Assembly: GCA_902792815.1 (NCBI GenBank)
Contig: CADBAY010000001.1
Location: 92,758-156,757 of the forward strand
Length of the DNA: 64,000 nucleotides
Source: an uncultured Bacteroidia bacterium
GTDB taxonomy: Bacteria; Bacteroidota; Bacteroidia; Bacteroidales; UBA932
Reading direction: 5' to 3'
How positions within the stretch are numbered: the stretch's first letter is position 1; the number at the start of each line of letters is the position of its first letter. A program made the translations under genes and the position numbers. Positions 1 to 7,904 of this stretch are shown here, piece by piece. The notes beneath the pieces are model-generated. The model made no database searches. It was given only the letters and a program-made list of their open reading frames with translations, and was not told the DNA's origin.

Positions 1-180
1 TGGGTAGACCAATACGGAAAGGTCCAGAAAGCCGTTCCCGGAGCGGACGGCACCACCGTGACCGACAGGGCCTTGTGGACAGCGGCGCGTAACGCAGCGC
101 TCGAAACAGGCTTCAATATGAGCTCCAGTGCCCCGGCTTTACAGGAGGGCACAATAACCTATATTTTCAACCTAAAATGA
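1..180 (+). CDS. TonB/TolA-like C-terminal domain protein, 3' end only
   Basis: The window opens inside a gene. Reading from base 1 gives 59 codons and a TGA at 178-180, with no start in the window. The visible part begins WVDQYGKVQKAV and ends GTITYIFNLK, with a GTTVTDRALW stretch between. This fits the C-terminal domain of Bacteroidetes energy-transducer TonB proteins, in which a 'G-V' strand, a 'TTTxxxxL...AA..A' helix and a closing 'GTITY.F.L' strand are typical. Such proteins sit in the inner membrane and pass proton-motive energy to outer-membrane receptors. The stop overlaps the next start (ATGA), so it is probably co-transcribed with rluB. The N-terminal anchor cannot be seen, so the exact subfamily is uncertain. 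Confidence 0.7.
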   Translation, partial: WVDQYGKVQKAVPGADGTTVTDRALWTAARNAALETGFNMSSSAPALQEGTITYIFNLK

Positions 181-1457
181 TGGATGGTTTTTCTAAAGAC
201 GGCCGAAAACTTAGACCACGGAAAACAGCTGCTGGTGCAGTACGTACCGAAAAAGTAGATTTCTCTTCCGAGAGCAGCCCCCGCCCTTACGGCGAGAGGC
301 GCAGCTTCTCCGACCACAAACCCTACGGCAAGCCCTATGGTGAGCGCAAACCTTACGGCGAGCACAAGACCTATGGTGACCGCCCTCAAAGGCCCTATGG
401 CGAGCGTCCGCAGAGGCCTTACGGCGATCGTCCCCAGAGGCCCTATGGCGAGCATAGAGCTTACGGAGAAGGCAAACCTTACGGCGAAGGCAGGCCTTAT
501 GGCGAGAATAAGCCTTACGGCGAGAGCAAGCCGTACGGTGAGCGCCGCTCCTTCGGCGAGGGCAAACCCTACGGCGACCGCCCCCAGAGGCCTTACGGCG
601 AGCGTCCCGCAAAGCCCCGTAAAGGCGGCAAGCGCGGCCCCAGCCCCGCAGCGAACGAGGGTATCAAGCGAATGATCAACCGCAGGCCCCGCGTGGACCA
701 GCCTTACGACGGCCCCGCATATGAGCCCGAGGTGGTAAAGAACGAGATCCGCCTCAACCGTTTCATGGCCAATTCCGGTGTATGTTCACGCCGCGAGGCA
801 GATACATTCATCGAGGCCGGATGCGTAACGGTTAACGGAGAGGTGGTGACCGAACTCGGCACCAAGGTCAACATATTCGACGACGATGTGCGCTTCAACG
901 GAGAGCGTCTCAGAGGCGAGAGCAAGGTTTACCTGGTGATGAACAAGCCCAAGGGCTATGTTACTTCTGCCTCCGATCCTCACGCCGACAAGACTGTCAT
1001 GGATCTCATAAAGAACTGCCCCACAAGGGTTTACCCCGTAGGTCGCCTGGACAAGGCCACCACCGGCGTGCTGATGTTCACCAACGACGGCGAGATTGCC
1101 GAGCGCCTTACCCATCCTTCATACGACAAGAAGAAGATTTACCAGGTCTCCCTGGACCGCAGTCTGAGCCAGGAAGACTTTAACAAGATAGTACAGGGCA
1201 TCACCCTCGGGGACGGCTTCGTGCAGGCGGACGAACTGGAATACGTTGACGAGCGCGACCACAGCAAGCTCGGGATCGAAATCCATTCCGGCAAGAACCG
1301 CATCGTACGCCGCATCTTCGAGTCGCTCGGCTACACCGTAAAAGCTCTTGACAGAGTTTACTTCGCCGGCCTCACCAAGAAGGGGCTCAAGAAGGGCGCC
1401 TGGCGCTATCTGTCGGAGAGTGAAGTGAATATGCTCAAAATGGGGGCCTACGTATAA
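177..1457 (+). CDS. rluB: rRNA pseudouridine synthase, RluB/RsuA family, with a PYG-repeat N-terminal tail
   Basis: The enzyme isomerises a uridine in rRNA to pseudouridine. An S4 RNA-binding domain lies at about residues 190-245 (RLNRFMANSGVCSRREAD), followed by the catalytic domain with GRLDKATTGVL at 289-299, where Asp292 is the expected catalytic residue. The protein has 426 residues against roughly 230-290 for most family members. The extra length is a basic low-complexity tail (about residues 35-150) with 13 copies of PYG in forms such as RPQRPYGE and GKPYGE. Similar tails occur on Bacteroidetes RluB proteins and probably bind RNA; that role is inferred. The start overlaps the preceding stop (ATGA) and a second ATG lies at 180. 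The stop overlaps the start of era (TAATG). Confidence 0.93.
   Translation: MMDGFSKDGRKLRPRKTAAGAVRTEKVDFSSESSPRPYGERRSFSDHKPYGKPYGERKPYGEHKTYGDRPQRPYGERPQRPYGDRPQRPYGEHRAYGEGKPYGEGRPYGENKPYGESKPYGERRSFGEGKPYGDRPQRPYGERPAKPRKGGKRGPSPAANEGIKRMINRRPRVDQPYDGPAYEPEVVKNEIRLNRFMANSGVCSRREADTFIEAGCVTVNGEVVTELGTKVNIFDDDVRFNGERLRGESKVYLVMNKPKGYVTSASDPHADKTVMDLIKNCPTRVYPVGRLDKATTGVLMFTNDGEIAERLTHPSYDKKKIYQVSLDRSLSQEDFNKIVQGITLGDGFVQADELEYVDERDHSKLGIEIHSGKNRIVRRIFESLGYTVKALDRVYFAGLTKKGLKKGAWRYLSESEVNMLKMGAYV
285..615 (+). repeat. Coding repeat for PYG-rich tail of RluB
   Basis: This imperfect tandem repeat encodes PYGE, PYGD and PQRPYG units. The codons vary from copy to copy (GGC/GGT, TAC/TAT), so the peptide is better conserved than the DNA, which suggests selection on the protein. 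Confidence 0.85.
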
Positions 1458-2338
1458 TGGACCACCGTTCTGGATTCGTCAACATCATCGGCAACCCCAA
1501 TGTAGGTAAATCTACGCTGATGAACGCGCTGGTGGGCGAAAAGCTCTCCATTGTCACCGCCAAGGCCCAGACCACCCGTCACCGCATCATGGGCATCGTG
1601 AACGGCGATGACTGGCAGATTGTTTACTCCGATACTCCCGGTATCCTGAGGCCGAACTACAGGCTTCAGCAGAACATGATGAACTTTGTTGACGGAGCCC
1701 TCGGCGACGCCGACATAATCCTTTATGTCACCGATACCGTCGAAACTCCTGACAAGAACGAGGAGTACGTGAGCAAACTCCGGCGCATCGAATGCCCCGT
1801 AATCGTGGTCATCAACAAGATAGATATCAGCACGCAGGAGAAGGTGCTTTCTCTTTCCGCCTGGTGGAAGGAACAACTCCCCTCCGCACAGATAATCCCC
1901 GCAAGCGCACAGGAGCGCTTCAACCTCGACAGCATACTTGATGCGGTGATTGAAAAGCTCCCCGTATGCCCGCCCTGGTTTGACAAAGACGCCTTTACGG
2001 ACAAGAATCTGCGCTTCTTCGCCTCGGAAATTATAAGGGAGAAAATTTTCCTCAACTATCAGGAGGAGATTCCTTATAGCTGCGAGGTGGGCATAGAGGC
2101 CTTCCGCGAGGGAGAGGAGCGCTACGATATCGACGCCGTAATCTACGTGATGCGCGAGTCGCAGAAAGGCATCATCATAGGCAAGAAGGGCGCCGCGCTC
2201 AAGAAAGTGGGCACCCAGGCCCGAATCGACATGGAAGACTTCTTCCAGAAAAAAGTTTTCCTGTCCATTTTTGTTAAAGTCGATCCCGACTGGAGGGAGA
2301 ACAAACGAGAATTACGCCGCTTCGGCTACGAAGATTGA
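1457..2338 (+). CDS. era: GTPase Era
   Basis: Era is a GTPase that binds the 3' end of 16S rRNA and helps 30S subunit maturation. The 293-residue length is normal. Visible motifs are G1 GNPNVGKST at 12-20, G3 DTPG at 59-62 and G4 NKID at 120-123. A C-terminal KH RNA-binding domain carries GIIIGKKGAALKKVG at about 236-250. The gene starts one base inside the rluB stop and is followed after three bases by parC, so rluB, era and parC look like one operon. Joining two rRNA-related genes to a topoisomerase suggests a growth-linked operon. Confidence 0.97.
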   Translation: MDHRSGFVNIIGNPNVGKSTLMNALVGEKLSIVTAKAQTTRHRIMGIVNGDDWQIVYSDTPGILRPNYRLQQNMMNFVDGALGDADIILYVTDTVETPDKNEEYVSKLRRIECPVIVVINKIDISTQEKVLSLSAWWKEQLPSAQIIPASAQERFNLDSILDAVIEKLPVCPPWFDKDAFTDKNLRFFASEIIREKIFLNYQEEIPYSCEVGIEAFREGEERYDIDAVIYVMRESQKGIIIGKKGAALKKVGTQARIDMEDFFQKKVFLSIFVKVDPDWRENKRELRRFGYED

Positions 2339-2341
2339 CAG

Positions 2342-5338
2342 ATGGAAGACGAGAATAAGGTAACAGAAGAAATCATCGAGGACGACGACATCGAGGTGTC
2401 CGAGGATGCTGAGTCCAGCGGCAAATACGACCGTCTCCTGGAGAGCGATTCACGTAAGTTCAAGCTCTCCGGAATGTTCAAGGACTGGTATCTCGATTAC
2501 GCCTCGTACGTAATCCTGCACCGCGCGGTCCCCCACATCGCCGACGGCCTCAAACCCGTCCAGCGCCGAGTCCTGCACGCCATGTACCGCATGGACGACG
2601 GCTCCTACACCAAGGTGGCAAACATCGTGGGTCAGGCCATGCAGTTCCATCCGCACGGCGACCAGTCCATCCTTGGCGCCCTCGTTACCCTGGGGCAGAA
2701 AGGCTTCACCGTCGACTGCCAGGGAAACTGGGGAAACATCCTCACGGGTGACTCCAACGCCGCTCCCCGATACATCGAGGCCCGCCTGAGCAAGTTTGCC
2801 AAGGAAGTTCTCTTCGACCCCAAGGTCACCCGCACCATGAAGTCCTACGACGGCCGCAACGACGAGCCGACGGAACTTCCCGTGCGCTTCCCTCTTCTGC
2901 TTGCACAGGGCACCGACGGCATCGGCGTGGGCCTTGCCTCCAAGATCCTGCCCCACAACTTCAACGAGCTCATCGACGCATCCATAGCCATACTCGAGGG
3001 CAAGAGTTTCGCGCTCTACCCCGACTTCCCCACCGGAGGTTCGGCCGACTGTTCCAAGTACATGGACGGACAGCGGGGAGGCCGTGTGAAGGTGAGGGCC
3101 AAGATCGAGAAAATCGACAAGAGCACCATCGCCATCACCGAGATTCCATACGGTAAATACACCAAAGATCTTATCGAGTCGATACTCAAGGCCAAGGAGA
3201 AGGGCAAGATCAAGATCAAGAAGATTGTGGATATGACCACCGACAAGGTGGAAATCCTCATACATCTTCCCGGAGACGTATCACCGGACAAGACCATCGA
3301 TGCGCTCTACGCTTTCACCGACTGCGAGTGCAACCTGGCGCCCAACGCCTGCGTTATCGTTGACAACAAGCCCCAGTTCCTCTCGGTGAGCGAAATCCTG
3401 CGCTACAGCACCCTCCACACCCGGGAGATCCTGCTCCAGCAGCTCGGAATCCGCCTCGAAGAACTCGAGAAAGACTGGCATTACAGTTCGCTGGAAAAGA
3501 TTTACTTCGAAAACCGCATATACAAGATACTCGAAAAAGACCAGTCCAGCTGGGAGGAGCAGAAACAGGAGACCCTGGAGGTAATGAAGACCTACGAGCC
3601 TTCGCTCCGGCGTCCTGTGGTTATGGAAGACATCGACCGCCTGGTGGACAAGCCCGTGCGCAAAATCTCAAAGTTTGACGTAAAAGCCGTCGAGGAGCAC
3701 ATCAAGGGCGTGGAAGAAGATATGTCCAAGGTGCGCGACAACATCGCCCACATCGACCGCTTTACCATCGACTGGTTCAAGGGGCTTAAAAAGAAGTACG
3801 GCAAAGACTATCCCCGCCGCACCGAACTCACCGACTTCGAGACCATTACCGCCACCCGCGTAGTTAACAACAACGCCAAGCTCAGCGCCAATCTCGCCGA
3901 GGGCTTCGTAGGTATCGGGCTCAAGAGGGATGACGGCGGAGAGTTCATCTGCGACTGCTCCGACCTGTCGGAAATAATAGTCATTCGCCGCGACGGTAAG
4001 TACATAGTCACCAAGGTCAGCGACAAGGCGTTCTTCGGCAAGGACCTGCTCTACGTGGGCGTGTTCAACCGCGGAGACAGCCGCACTATCTATAACGTCA
4101 TCTACCGCGAGGGCAAGACTTCGATTTATTACGCCAAGCGCTTCGCCGTGACTTCGGTCACACGCGACAAAGAATACGACATCACCACGGGCCTGGAAGG
4201 TTCGCAGATTATATGGTTCACCGCCAATCACAACGGCGAGGCCGAGACAGTGCGGGTGCTGCTGCGTCCCAAACCCAAGCTCAAGAAGACTTCGTTCGAG
4301 TACGATTTCTCTACCCTCGGCATCAAGAGCAAGACCGCCCGTGGCAATCTGGTGAGCAAGAACGTCATCCGCAACGTGAGCCTTAAGAGCAAGGGAGTCA
4401 GCACCATAGCCGGCAAGCAAATCTGGTACGATACCGATATCCAGAAGCTCAACGACGAGGGTCACGGCCTGTATCTGGGCGAGTTCAGCGAGAACGACAA
4501 AGTGCTCGCCGTGTTCAAGAACGGCACCTTCTACACCACTTCGTTCGACCTTGTGAACCGCTATCAGGGCGACGTGCTCCGCATAGAAAAGTTCGACCCC
4601 GACAAGACATTTACGGCCCTCTATTGGGATGCAGGAGTCAAATCGTTTTACGTCAAGAGGTTCTCGTTCGTGGTGAGCGACAATACCCCCCTGAGTTTCA
4701 TTGCCGAAGGCAGTAAATCATATTTGGTCGCCCTCACCGACGACAAGCACCCCCGCTATGAGGTAATCTGGAAGCTCTCCGACAAAGCTCCTGAGCTTAT
4801 TGATGCCGAGCAGTGGATCGGCAAGAAGGGTTACGGCGCAAAGGGCAAGAAAGTTGTGGAGAGGGGCGAGGTCAAGAGTGTCCGCTTCGGCGAGCCCCTG
4901 CATCTGCCTGAAGATGACGAGGCAGAGGTAACGGACGTAGAAGCCGCGGAGGTCGAAGCCCCCGAAGTGGAGACGGCGGAGGTTGAAACTCCCGGTGTCG
5001 AGACTGCAGATACTGCGGAGGCTGAAGAGCCCGAGGTTGAGACTGCTGAATCTGGGGAGGCTGAAGCGCCTGAGGCAGAAACGGTTGATATTGCCGAAAG
5101 CCCCAAAACCGCTGCAGTTGAGCCGGAGCCCGTTGAGGAAGAAACCATTATCATGCAACAACTTCCCAGCATGCCCGAGCCGGCATCGCCCAAGAAAAAG
5201 GCCTCTTCTACAAAGAGAGCCGGTGCCAAAGCGTCCAAGAAACAGTCTCCCGCCATCAAACCCGGAGCCGAGATAAGGATTCCGGAGACCGAAGACGAAC
5301 CAATCGAACTGCTGTTTGAAGAACCAACACTATTTTAA
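2342..5338 (+). CDS. parC: DNA topoisomerase IV subunit A
   Basis: This is the DNA-cleaving subunit of a type IIA topoisomerase, which decatenates chromosomes together with ParE. The breakage-reunion domain is clear: HRAVPHIADGLKPVQRRVLH at about 60-79, QFHPHGDQS in the quinolone-determining region, and the active tyrosine Tyr144 in APRYIEARLS. A beta-pinwheel C-terminal domain follows. At 998 residues it is longer than usual. From about residue 858 there is an acidic tail of ETAEVE/EAPEVE-type repeats, then a lysine-rich end (KKKASSTKRAGAKASKK). I see no GyrA box, which favours ParC over GyrA. No parE gene lies in the window. Confidence 0.88.
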   Translation: MEDENKVTEEIIEDDDIEVSEDAESSGKYDRLLESDSRKFKLSGMFKDWYLDYASYVILHRAVPHIADGLKPVQRRVLHAMYRMDDGSYTKVANIVGQAMQFHPHGDQSILGALVTLGQKGFTVDCQGNWGNILTGDSNAAPRYIEARLSKFAKEVLFDPKVTRTMKSYDGRNDEPTELPVRFPLLLAQGTDGIGVGLASKILPHNFNELIDASIAILEGKSFALYPDFPTGGSADCSKYMDGQRGGRVKVRAKIEKIDKSTIAITEIPYGKYTKDLIESILKAKEKGKIKIKKIVDMTTDKVEILIHLPGDVSPDKTIDALYAFTDCECNLAPNACVIVDNKPQFLSVSEILRYSTLHTREILLQQLGIRLEELEKDWHYSSLEKIYFENRIYKILEKDQSSWEEQKQETLEVMKTYEPSLRRPVVMEDIDRLVDKPVRKISKFDVKAVEEHIKGVEEDMSKVRDNIAHIDRFTIDWFKGLKKKYGKDYPRRTELTDFETITATRVVNNNAKLSANLAEGFVGIGLKRDDGGEFICDCSDLSEIIVIRRDGKYIVTKVSDKAFFGKDLLYVGVFNRGDSRTIYNVIYREGKTSIYYAKRFAVTSVTRDKEYDITTGLEGSQIIWFTANHNGEAETVRVLLRPKPKLKKTSFEYDFSTLGIKSKTARGNLVSKNVIRNVSLKSKGVSTIAGKQIWYDTDIQKLNDEGHGLYLGEFSENDKVLAVFKNGTFYTTSFDLVNRYQGDVLRIEKFDPDKTFTALYWDAGVKSFYVKRFSFVVSDNTPLSFIAEGSKSYLVALTDDKHPRYEVIWKLSDKAPELIDAEQWIGKKGYGAKGKKVVERGEVKSVRFGEPLHLPEDDEAEVTDVEAAEVEAPEVETAEVETPGVETADTAEAEEPEVETAESGEAEAPEAETVDIAESPKTAAVEPEPVEEETIIMQQLPSMPEPASPKKKASSTKRAGAKASKKQSPAIKPGAEIRIPETEDEPIELLFEEPTLF

Positions 5339-5349
5339 TTAATACAGTC

Positions 5350-5526
5350 ATGATTGCAAAAATCGTTTACATCGTAGGTTTGATTGCCGCCATCTGGTGT
5401 GTAATCGACATTTTCAAGAAGCCCAAACTCAGCATTCTTTGGAAAATCGTTCTGGCTATCGCAGTGCTTGCATTCAGCTGGATCGGCCTGCTGGTGTATT
5501 ATTTCCTGATTCGTGACAGGATCTAA
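5350..5526 (+). CDS. Small membrane protein of PLDc_N type, 58 aa
   Basis: The gene starts with ATG at 5350, 11 bases after the parC stop, and ends with TAA at 5524-5526. The product has two hydrophobic segments (about residues 4-17 and 28-52) separated by the short basic turn IFKKPKLS. The pattern WCVIDIF...LWKI...FSWIGLLVYYF matches the small 'phospholipase D nuclease N-terminal' membrane family, which consists of two-helix proteins without the catalytic domain. Its role is unknown. It is followed immediately by a good terminator, so it is the last gene of the rluB-era-parC unit or a short unit of its own. Confidence 0.75.
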   Translation: MIAKIVYIVGLIAAIWCVIDIFKKPKLSILWKIVLAIAVLAFSWIGLLVYYFLIRDRI

Positions 5527-5550
5527 GCATCAACACTCTGAACTTCTAAA

Positions 5551-5578
5551 GGTGACCGGCGCCCCGGCCACCTTTTTT
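5551..5578 (+). terminator. Rho-independent terminator after the small membrane protein gene
   Basis: The hairpin GGTGACCGG / CCGGCCACC has a CGCC loop and one A-C mismatch, and is followed directly by six T residues. It closes the operon that begins upstream of rluB. Confidence 0.8.
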
Positions 5579-5650
5579 GTTTCCCAAAAGTCAGCGGCCT
5601 GTCAGGAAGTGGCCTTCCTCCTCAGCAGCCCTCTGATGCCCACCTCCCGG

Positions 5651-5905
5651 ACAGTTTCTGCCTTTTCCGGGCCCGTACGAGCTCTTTCGAAGCTCTCCGG
5701 GACAGTTTTCGTCTTTTCCGGGCCCGCATACGCTCTTCCGAAGCTCTCCGGGACAGTTTTCGTTTTTTCCGGGCCTGCATACGCTCTTCCGAAGCTCTCC
5801 GGGACAGTTTCTGCCTTTCCCGGGCCCGACAAAGCTCTTTCGATGCTCTCCGGGACAATTATCGTCCTTTTCGGGCCCTCCAGCAGCCGTCCGCTGTAGG
5901 CAGTC
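5651..5905. repeat. Tandem repeat array 1, five copies at exactly 51 bp
   Basis: The marker ACAGTT (ACAATT in the last copy) begins at 5651, 5702, 5753, 5804 and 5855, so the spacing is 51 bp every time. Each unit holds a TCCGGGCCCG segment, then CTCTTCCGAAGCTCTCCGGG, with small palindromes inside. Copies 2 and 3 are nearly identical and the outer ones diverge. Because 51 is divisible by three, the array stays open in several frames on both strands. Those frames have no recognisable start context or domain, and I treat the array as non-coding. Confidence 0.9.
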
Positions 5906-6250
5906 GGTGGCGGGCTGCCTTTCCGCCCTCGGGCCGTCGGCCCTCGCCCTCCCACCGCTACGCGGCGGGCCCCTCCCTCTACAAGCGAGGGTGCTTACGG
6001 CTCCAAAACAGCGCCGCCACCTCCTGACGACGGTCCCTCGCTCTAAATACTTTCGTTCATCGTTGTGGTCGCAAAGCTAAAGTATTGATCAACAGCGATT
6101 TAATCGATTCAGGGTGCATTGTTTGCAGGCACCCTGAAATACCTAATATCCACATAATCAGAGATTTAGTTTTGCTGCTGGACACGCTTATCTTTCTTTC
6201 CGGTCACACACTCTGCCTCTCCTTCCTGCCCCAGTTGGCCTGTTCCGGGG
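5906..6250. other. Gene-free stretch between repeat arrays
   Basis: I see no convincing gene here. The stretch holds one GC-rich interspersed element (5947-5978) and a small hairpin CAGGGTGC / GCACCCTG at 6110-6136. A -7-like box TAGCTTTG lies on the minus strand at 6072-6079, which would direct transcription leftward into array 1 but has no clear -33 partner. Confidence 0.5.
5947..5978 (-). repeat. GC-rich interspersed element, copy A
   Basis: On the + strand this reads CCCTCCCACC, then CTACGCGG, then CGGGCCCCTCCCT. It matches the core of the inverted-repeat element inside rlmB (40514-40548) at both ends, with a divergent, shorter centre. Confidence 0.5.
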
Positions 6251-6500
6251 GCAAAAAGCGGCTGTTTGCCCCCGGGAGACGGTGGCGGGCCTGCGCCGGG
6301 GGCATGAAGGGCTGTTTTGCACACGAGAGGCAGTGGCGTACTCGTCCCGTGGGCAGGAAGGGCCGTTTTGCACACTGGAAGCCGCAGCGGGCCGGTCCCG
6401 GGGGCAGGAAAGGCTGTTTTGCACACGAGAGGACGCGGCGAGCTGGTCCCGGGGGCAGAGAGGCCGTTTTGCACACGGGAGGAGCGGGAGCCGGCGGGAT
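6251..6500. repeat. Tandem repeat array 2, first block, 50-51 bp period
   Basis: The marker GCTGTTT or GCCGTTTTGCACAC begins at 6261, 6311, 6362, 6413 and 6463. Each unit reads roughly GGTCCCGGGGGCAGGAAGG, then GCNGTTTTGCACACG, then a GC-rich spacer. The first copy is the most diverged. The sequence is unrelated to array 1 although the period is the same. The block is very GC-rich and open in several frames, but no domain or start signal supports a protein. Confidence 0.85.
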
Positions 6501-6679
6501 GCGGCGGCGGGCGGGCGTGTCCACCCCCGGACACGGGCAGGGGGAGGGGCCCGACGGATACAAGTTCGCGCACAGCGGGGACGCAGTAGACGTTGGGAGG
6601 GGCCGGAGTGAGCGCAGCGAACGGAGTCCCGCCCGCTGCTGGCAGACTGCCGGCAAAACGCCCGTGAACCGGTCCCGGG
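6501..6679. other. Gene-free spacer between the two blocks of array 2
   Basis: Very GC-rich sequence without a supported gene. It holds copy B of the GC-rich interspersed element at 6595-6634 and a related GGGGAGGGGCCC stretch at 6541-6552. Confidence 0.45.
6595..6634 (+). repeat. GC-rich interspersed element, copy B
   Basis: It begins GGGAGGGGCC, continues with GAGTGAGCGCAGCGAACGG and ends with AGTCCCGCCC. On the opposite strand it resembles the rlmB element core (ACTTCGCTTCGCTC followed by GGCCCCTCCC). The match is looser than that between copies A and C. Confidence 0.4.
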
Positions 6680-6795
6680 GGGCAGAGAGGGCCGTTTTGC
6701 ACACGGGAAGCCGCAGCAAGCCGGTCCCGGGGGCAGGAAGGCTTGTTTTGCACACGGGAAGGACGGGAGACGGCGGGATGCGGCAGCGGGCGGGA
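6680..6795. repeat. Tandem repeat array 2, second block
   Basis: Two further units carry GCCGTTTTGCACACGGGAAG at 6691 and GCTTGTTTTGCACACGGGAA at 6741, 50 bp apart. They are separated from the first block by about 180 bp of GC-rich sequence. Confidence 0.8.
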
Positions 6796-6826
6796 CTGGA
6801 ATCAGCGAAAAAAAAAGTCAAAAGTA

Positions 6827-6857
6827 TTTGGAAATATAATTTTTTGTCATACCTTTG
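6827..6857 (+). promoter_or_regulatory. Bacteroidetes-type promoter
   Basis: TTTG at 6827-6830, a 19-bp AT-rich spacer, and TACCTTTG at 6850-6857. This matches the Bacteroidetes housekeeping consensus closely. Transcription should begin around 6863, inside the palindrome at 6859-6882. Confidence 0.85.
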
Positions 6858-6858
6858 C

Positions 6859-6882
6859 AGTGTACTAATAAACTAATACACT
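6859..6882 (+). promoter_or_regulatory. Operator-like palindrome resembling a GntR/YtrA site
   Basis: AGTGTA, 12 bp, TACACT, with CTAA repeated in the spacer. It starts directly after the -7 box, so a bound protein would block initiation. YtrA-type GntR repressors of ABC transporter operons bind AGTGTA-N13-TACACT in Bacillus subtilis. The likeness is an inference and no GntR gene lies in the window. Confidence 0.5.
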
Positions 6883-6891
6883 AAAGACGCA

Positions 6892-7069
6892 ATGATTAAC
6901 GAGCTTTTGGCGTTTAGCCGTGGCAAGAACGGCACCGGGCGGGCGGAAAGTATCGGGCAGGCAGATAGCGCCGGGCAGAAGCATAAAAGCCTCCTTCGAT
7001 AAAGCCCTCAAGAAGGAGAACGTTACGGATACGCTGGCGAAGGGCAAAAACAAAAGCAAAAAAAACTAA
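6892..7069 (+). pseudogene. Possible small gene broken by a frameshift
   Basis: A 36-codon frame starts with ATG at 6892 (MINELLAFSRGKNGTGR) and stops at 7002. A second frame, shifted by one base, runs on to TAA at 7067-7069 and ends KKENVTDTLAKGKNKSKKN. Joined, they would make a basic protein of about 59 residues. The strong promoter and operator directly upstream argue that something was expressed here. I do not recognise the product. It may equally be a genuine 36-residue peptide or a non-coding leader. Confidence 0.3.
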
Positions 7070-7077
7070 AATATTTA

Positions 7078-7107
7078 TTGTTTTTCAATATTTAATTATT
7101 ATATTTG
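7078..7107 (+). promoter_or_regulatory. Promoter of the ABC exporter operon
   Basis: TTG at 7078-7080, a 19-bp spacer, and TATATTTG at 7100-7107, in a strongly AT-rich stretch. Transcription should start near 7113, giving a leader of about 70 nt before the ATPase gene. The earlier promoter at 6827 could read through as well. Confidence 0.8.
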
Positions 7108-7181
7108 CAGAAAATATAACGAATATCAATAATCAACAAAAGCCAGTACTACTGGCGCAATTGTTGTAGTAAAAAGGGGCT

Positions 7182-7904
7182 ATGCTAATCGAACTCAGAG
7201 ACGTCAACAAGACTTACAATAACGGGCAGCCGCTGCACGTACTCAAAGGTATCAACCTGAGCATCGACAAAGGCGAGTTCGTATCCATAATGGGAGCCTC
7301 CGGATCAGGCAAATCCACCCTCCTCAACATACTGGGCATACTCGACAACTACGACACCGGCGAATACTACATCGACGGCCGTCTCATCAAAGGCCTGAGC
7401 GAAAAGCAAGCCGCCGCCTACCGCAACTCCATGATCGGCTTCATCTTCCAGTCGTTCAACCTGATAGGCTTCAAAACCGCTGTCGAGAACGTCGAACTCC
7501 CCCTCTTCTACCAGGGAGTCAGCCGCCAGAAACGCCACCAGATGGCCATGCAATACCTCGACCGCCTCGGCCTCGCCGACTGGGCCTCCCACTACCCCAA
7601 CGAAATGTCCGGCGGCCAAAAGCAGAGAGTAGCCATCGCCCGCGCACTCATCACCAATCCCAAAATAATCCTCGCCGACGAACCCACAGGAGCCCTCGAC
7701 TCCAAGACCTCCGAAGAGGTGATGCAGCTCCTCGGACAGCTCAACCGCGAGGAAGGCGTGACCATCATAGTAGTCACCCACGAGAGCGGCGTGGCCAACT
7801 GCACCGACAAAATAGTCCACATCAAAGACGGCATAATAGGCCGGATCGAAGACAACCGCCTGCACAAAGCATCTGTATTCGGCACCTCCACCATAATGAA
7901 ATGA
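7182..7904 (+). CDS. ABC exporter ATP-binding protein, MacB/LolD type
   Basis: This subunit hydrolyses ATP for a tripartite efflux or mechanotransmission system. In its 240 residues I see Walker A GASGSGKST (38-46), the Q-loop glutamine at 90, signature MSGGQ (142-146), Walker B IILADEP (162-168) and the switch histidine at 200. The start ATG follows AAAAAGGGGC, a purine-rich leader. It overlaps the next gene by ATGA. The two permeases, adaptor and TolC-like channel that follow form a complete exporter. In this family separate MacB-type ATPases pair with FtsX-fold permeases. The substrate cannot be told from sequence. Confidence 0.93.
   Translation: MLIELRDVNKTYNNGQPLHVLKGINLSIDKGEFVSIMGASGSGKSTLLNILGILDNYDTGEYYIDGRLIKGLSEKQAAAYRNSMIGFIFQSFNLIGFKTAVENVELPLFYQGVSRQKRHQMAMQYLDRLGLADWASHYPNEMSGGQKQRVAIARALITNPKIILADEPTGALDSKTSEEVMQLLGQLNREEGVTIIVVTHESGVANCTDKIVHIKDGIIGRIEDNRLHKASVFGTSTIMK

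Noticed and set aside
5602-5955. A 117-codon minus-strand frame with a 17-residue repeat over array 1
   Set aside because: The 51-bp period keeps every frame open, and the plus strand is equally open. Composition is unlike the neighbouring genes, and only a weak -7 box supports it.
5651-6795. CRISPR array
   Set aside because: Whole 50-51 bp units repeat in tandem, with no alternation of constant repeats and unique spacers, and no cas genes are present.
6085-6876. A 263-codon open frame across array 2
   Set aside because: It exists because GC-rich sequence lacks stops. It is built from 50-51 bp non-coding repeats, shifts frame between units, and has no start signal or domain. Several other frames in the same stretch are equally open.
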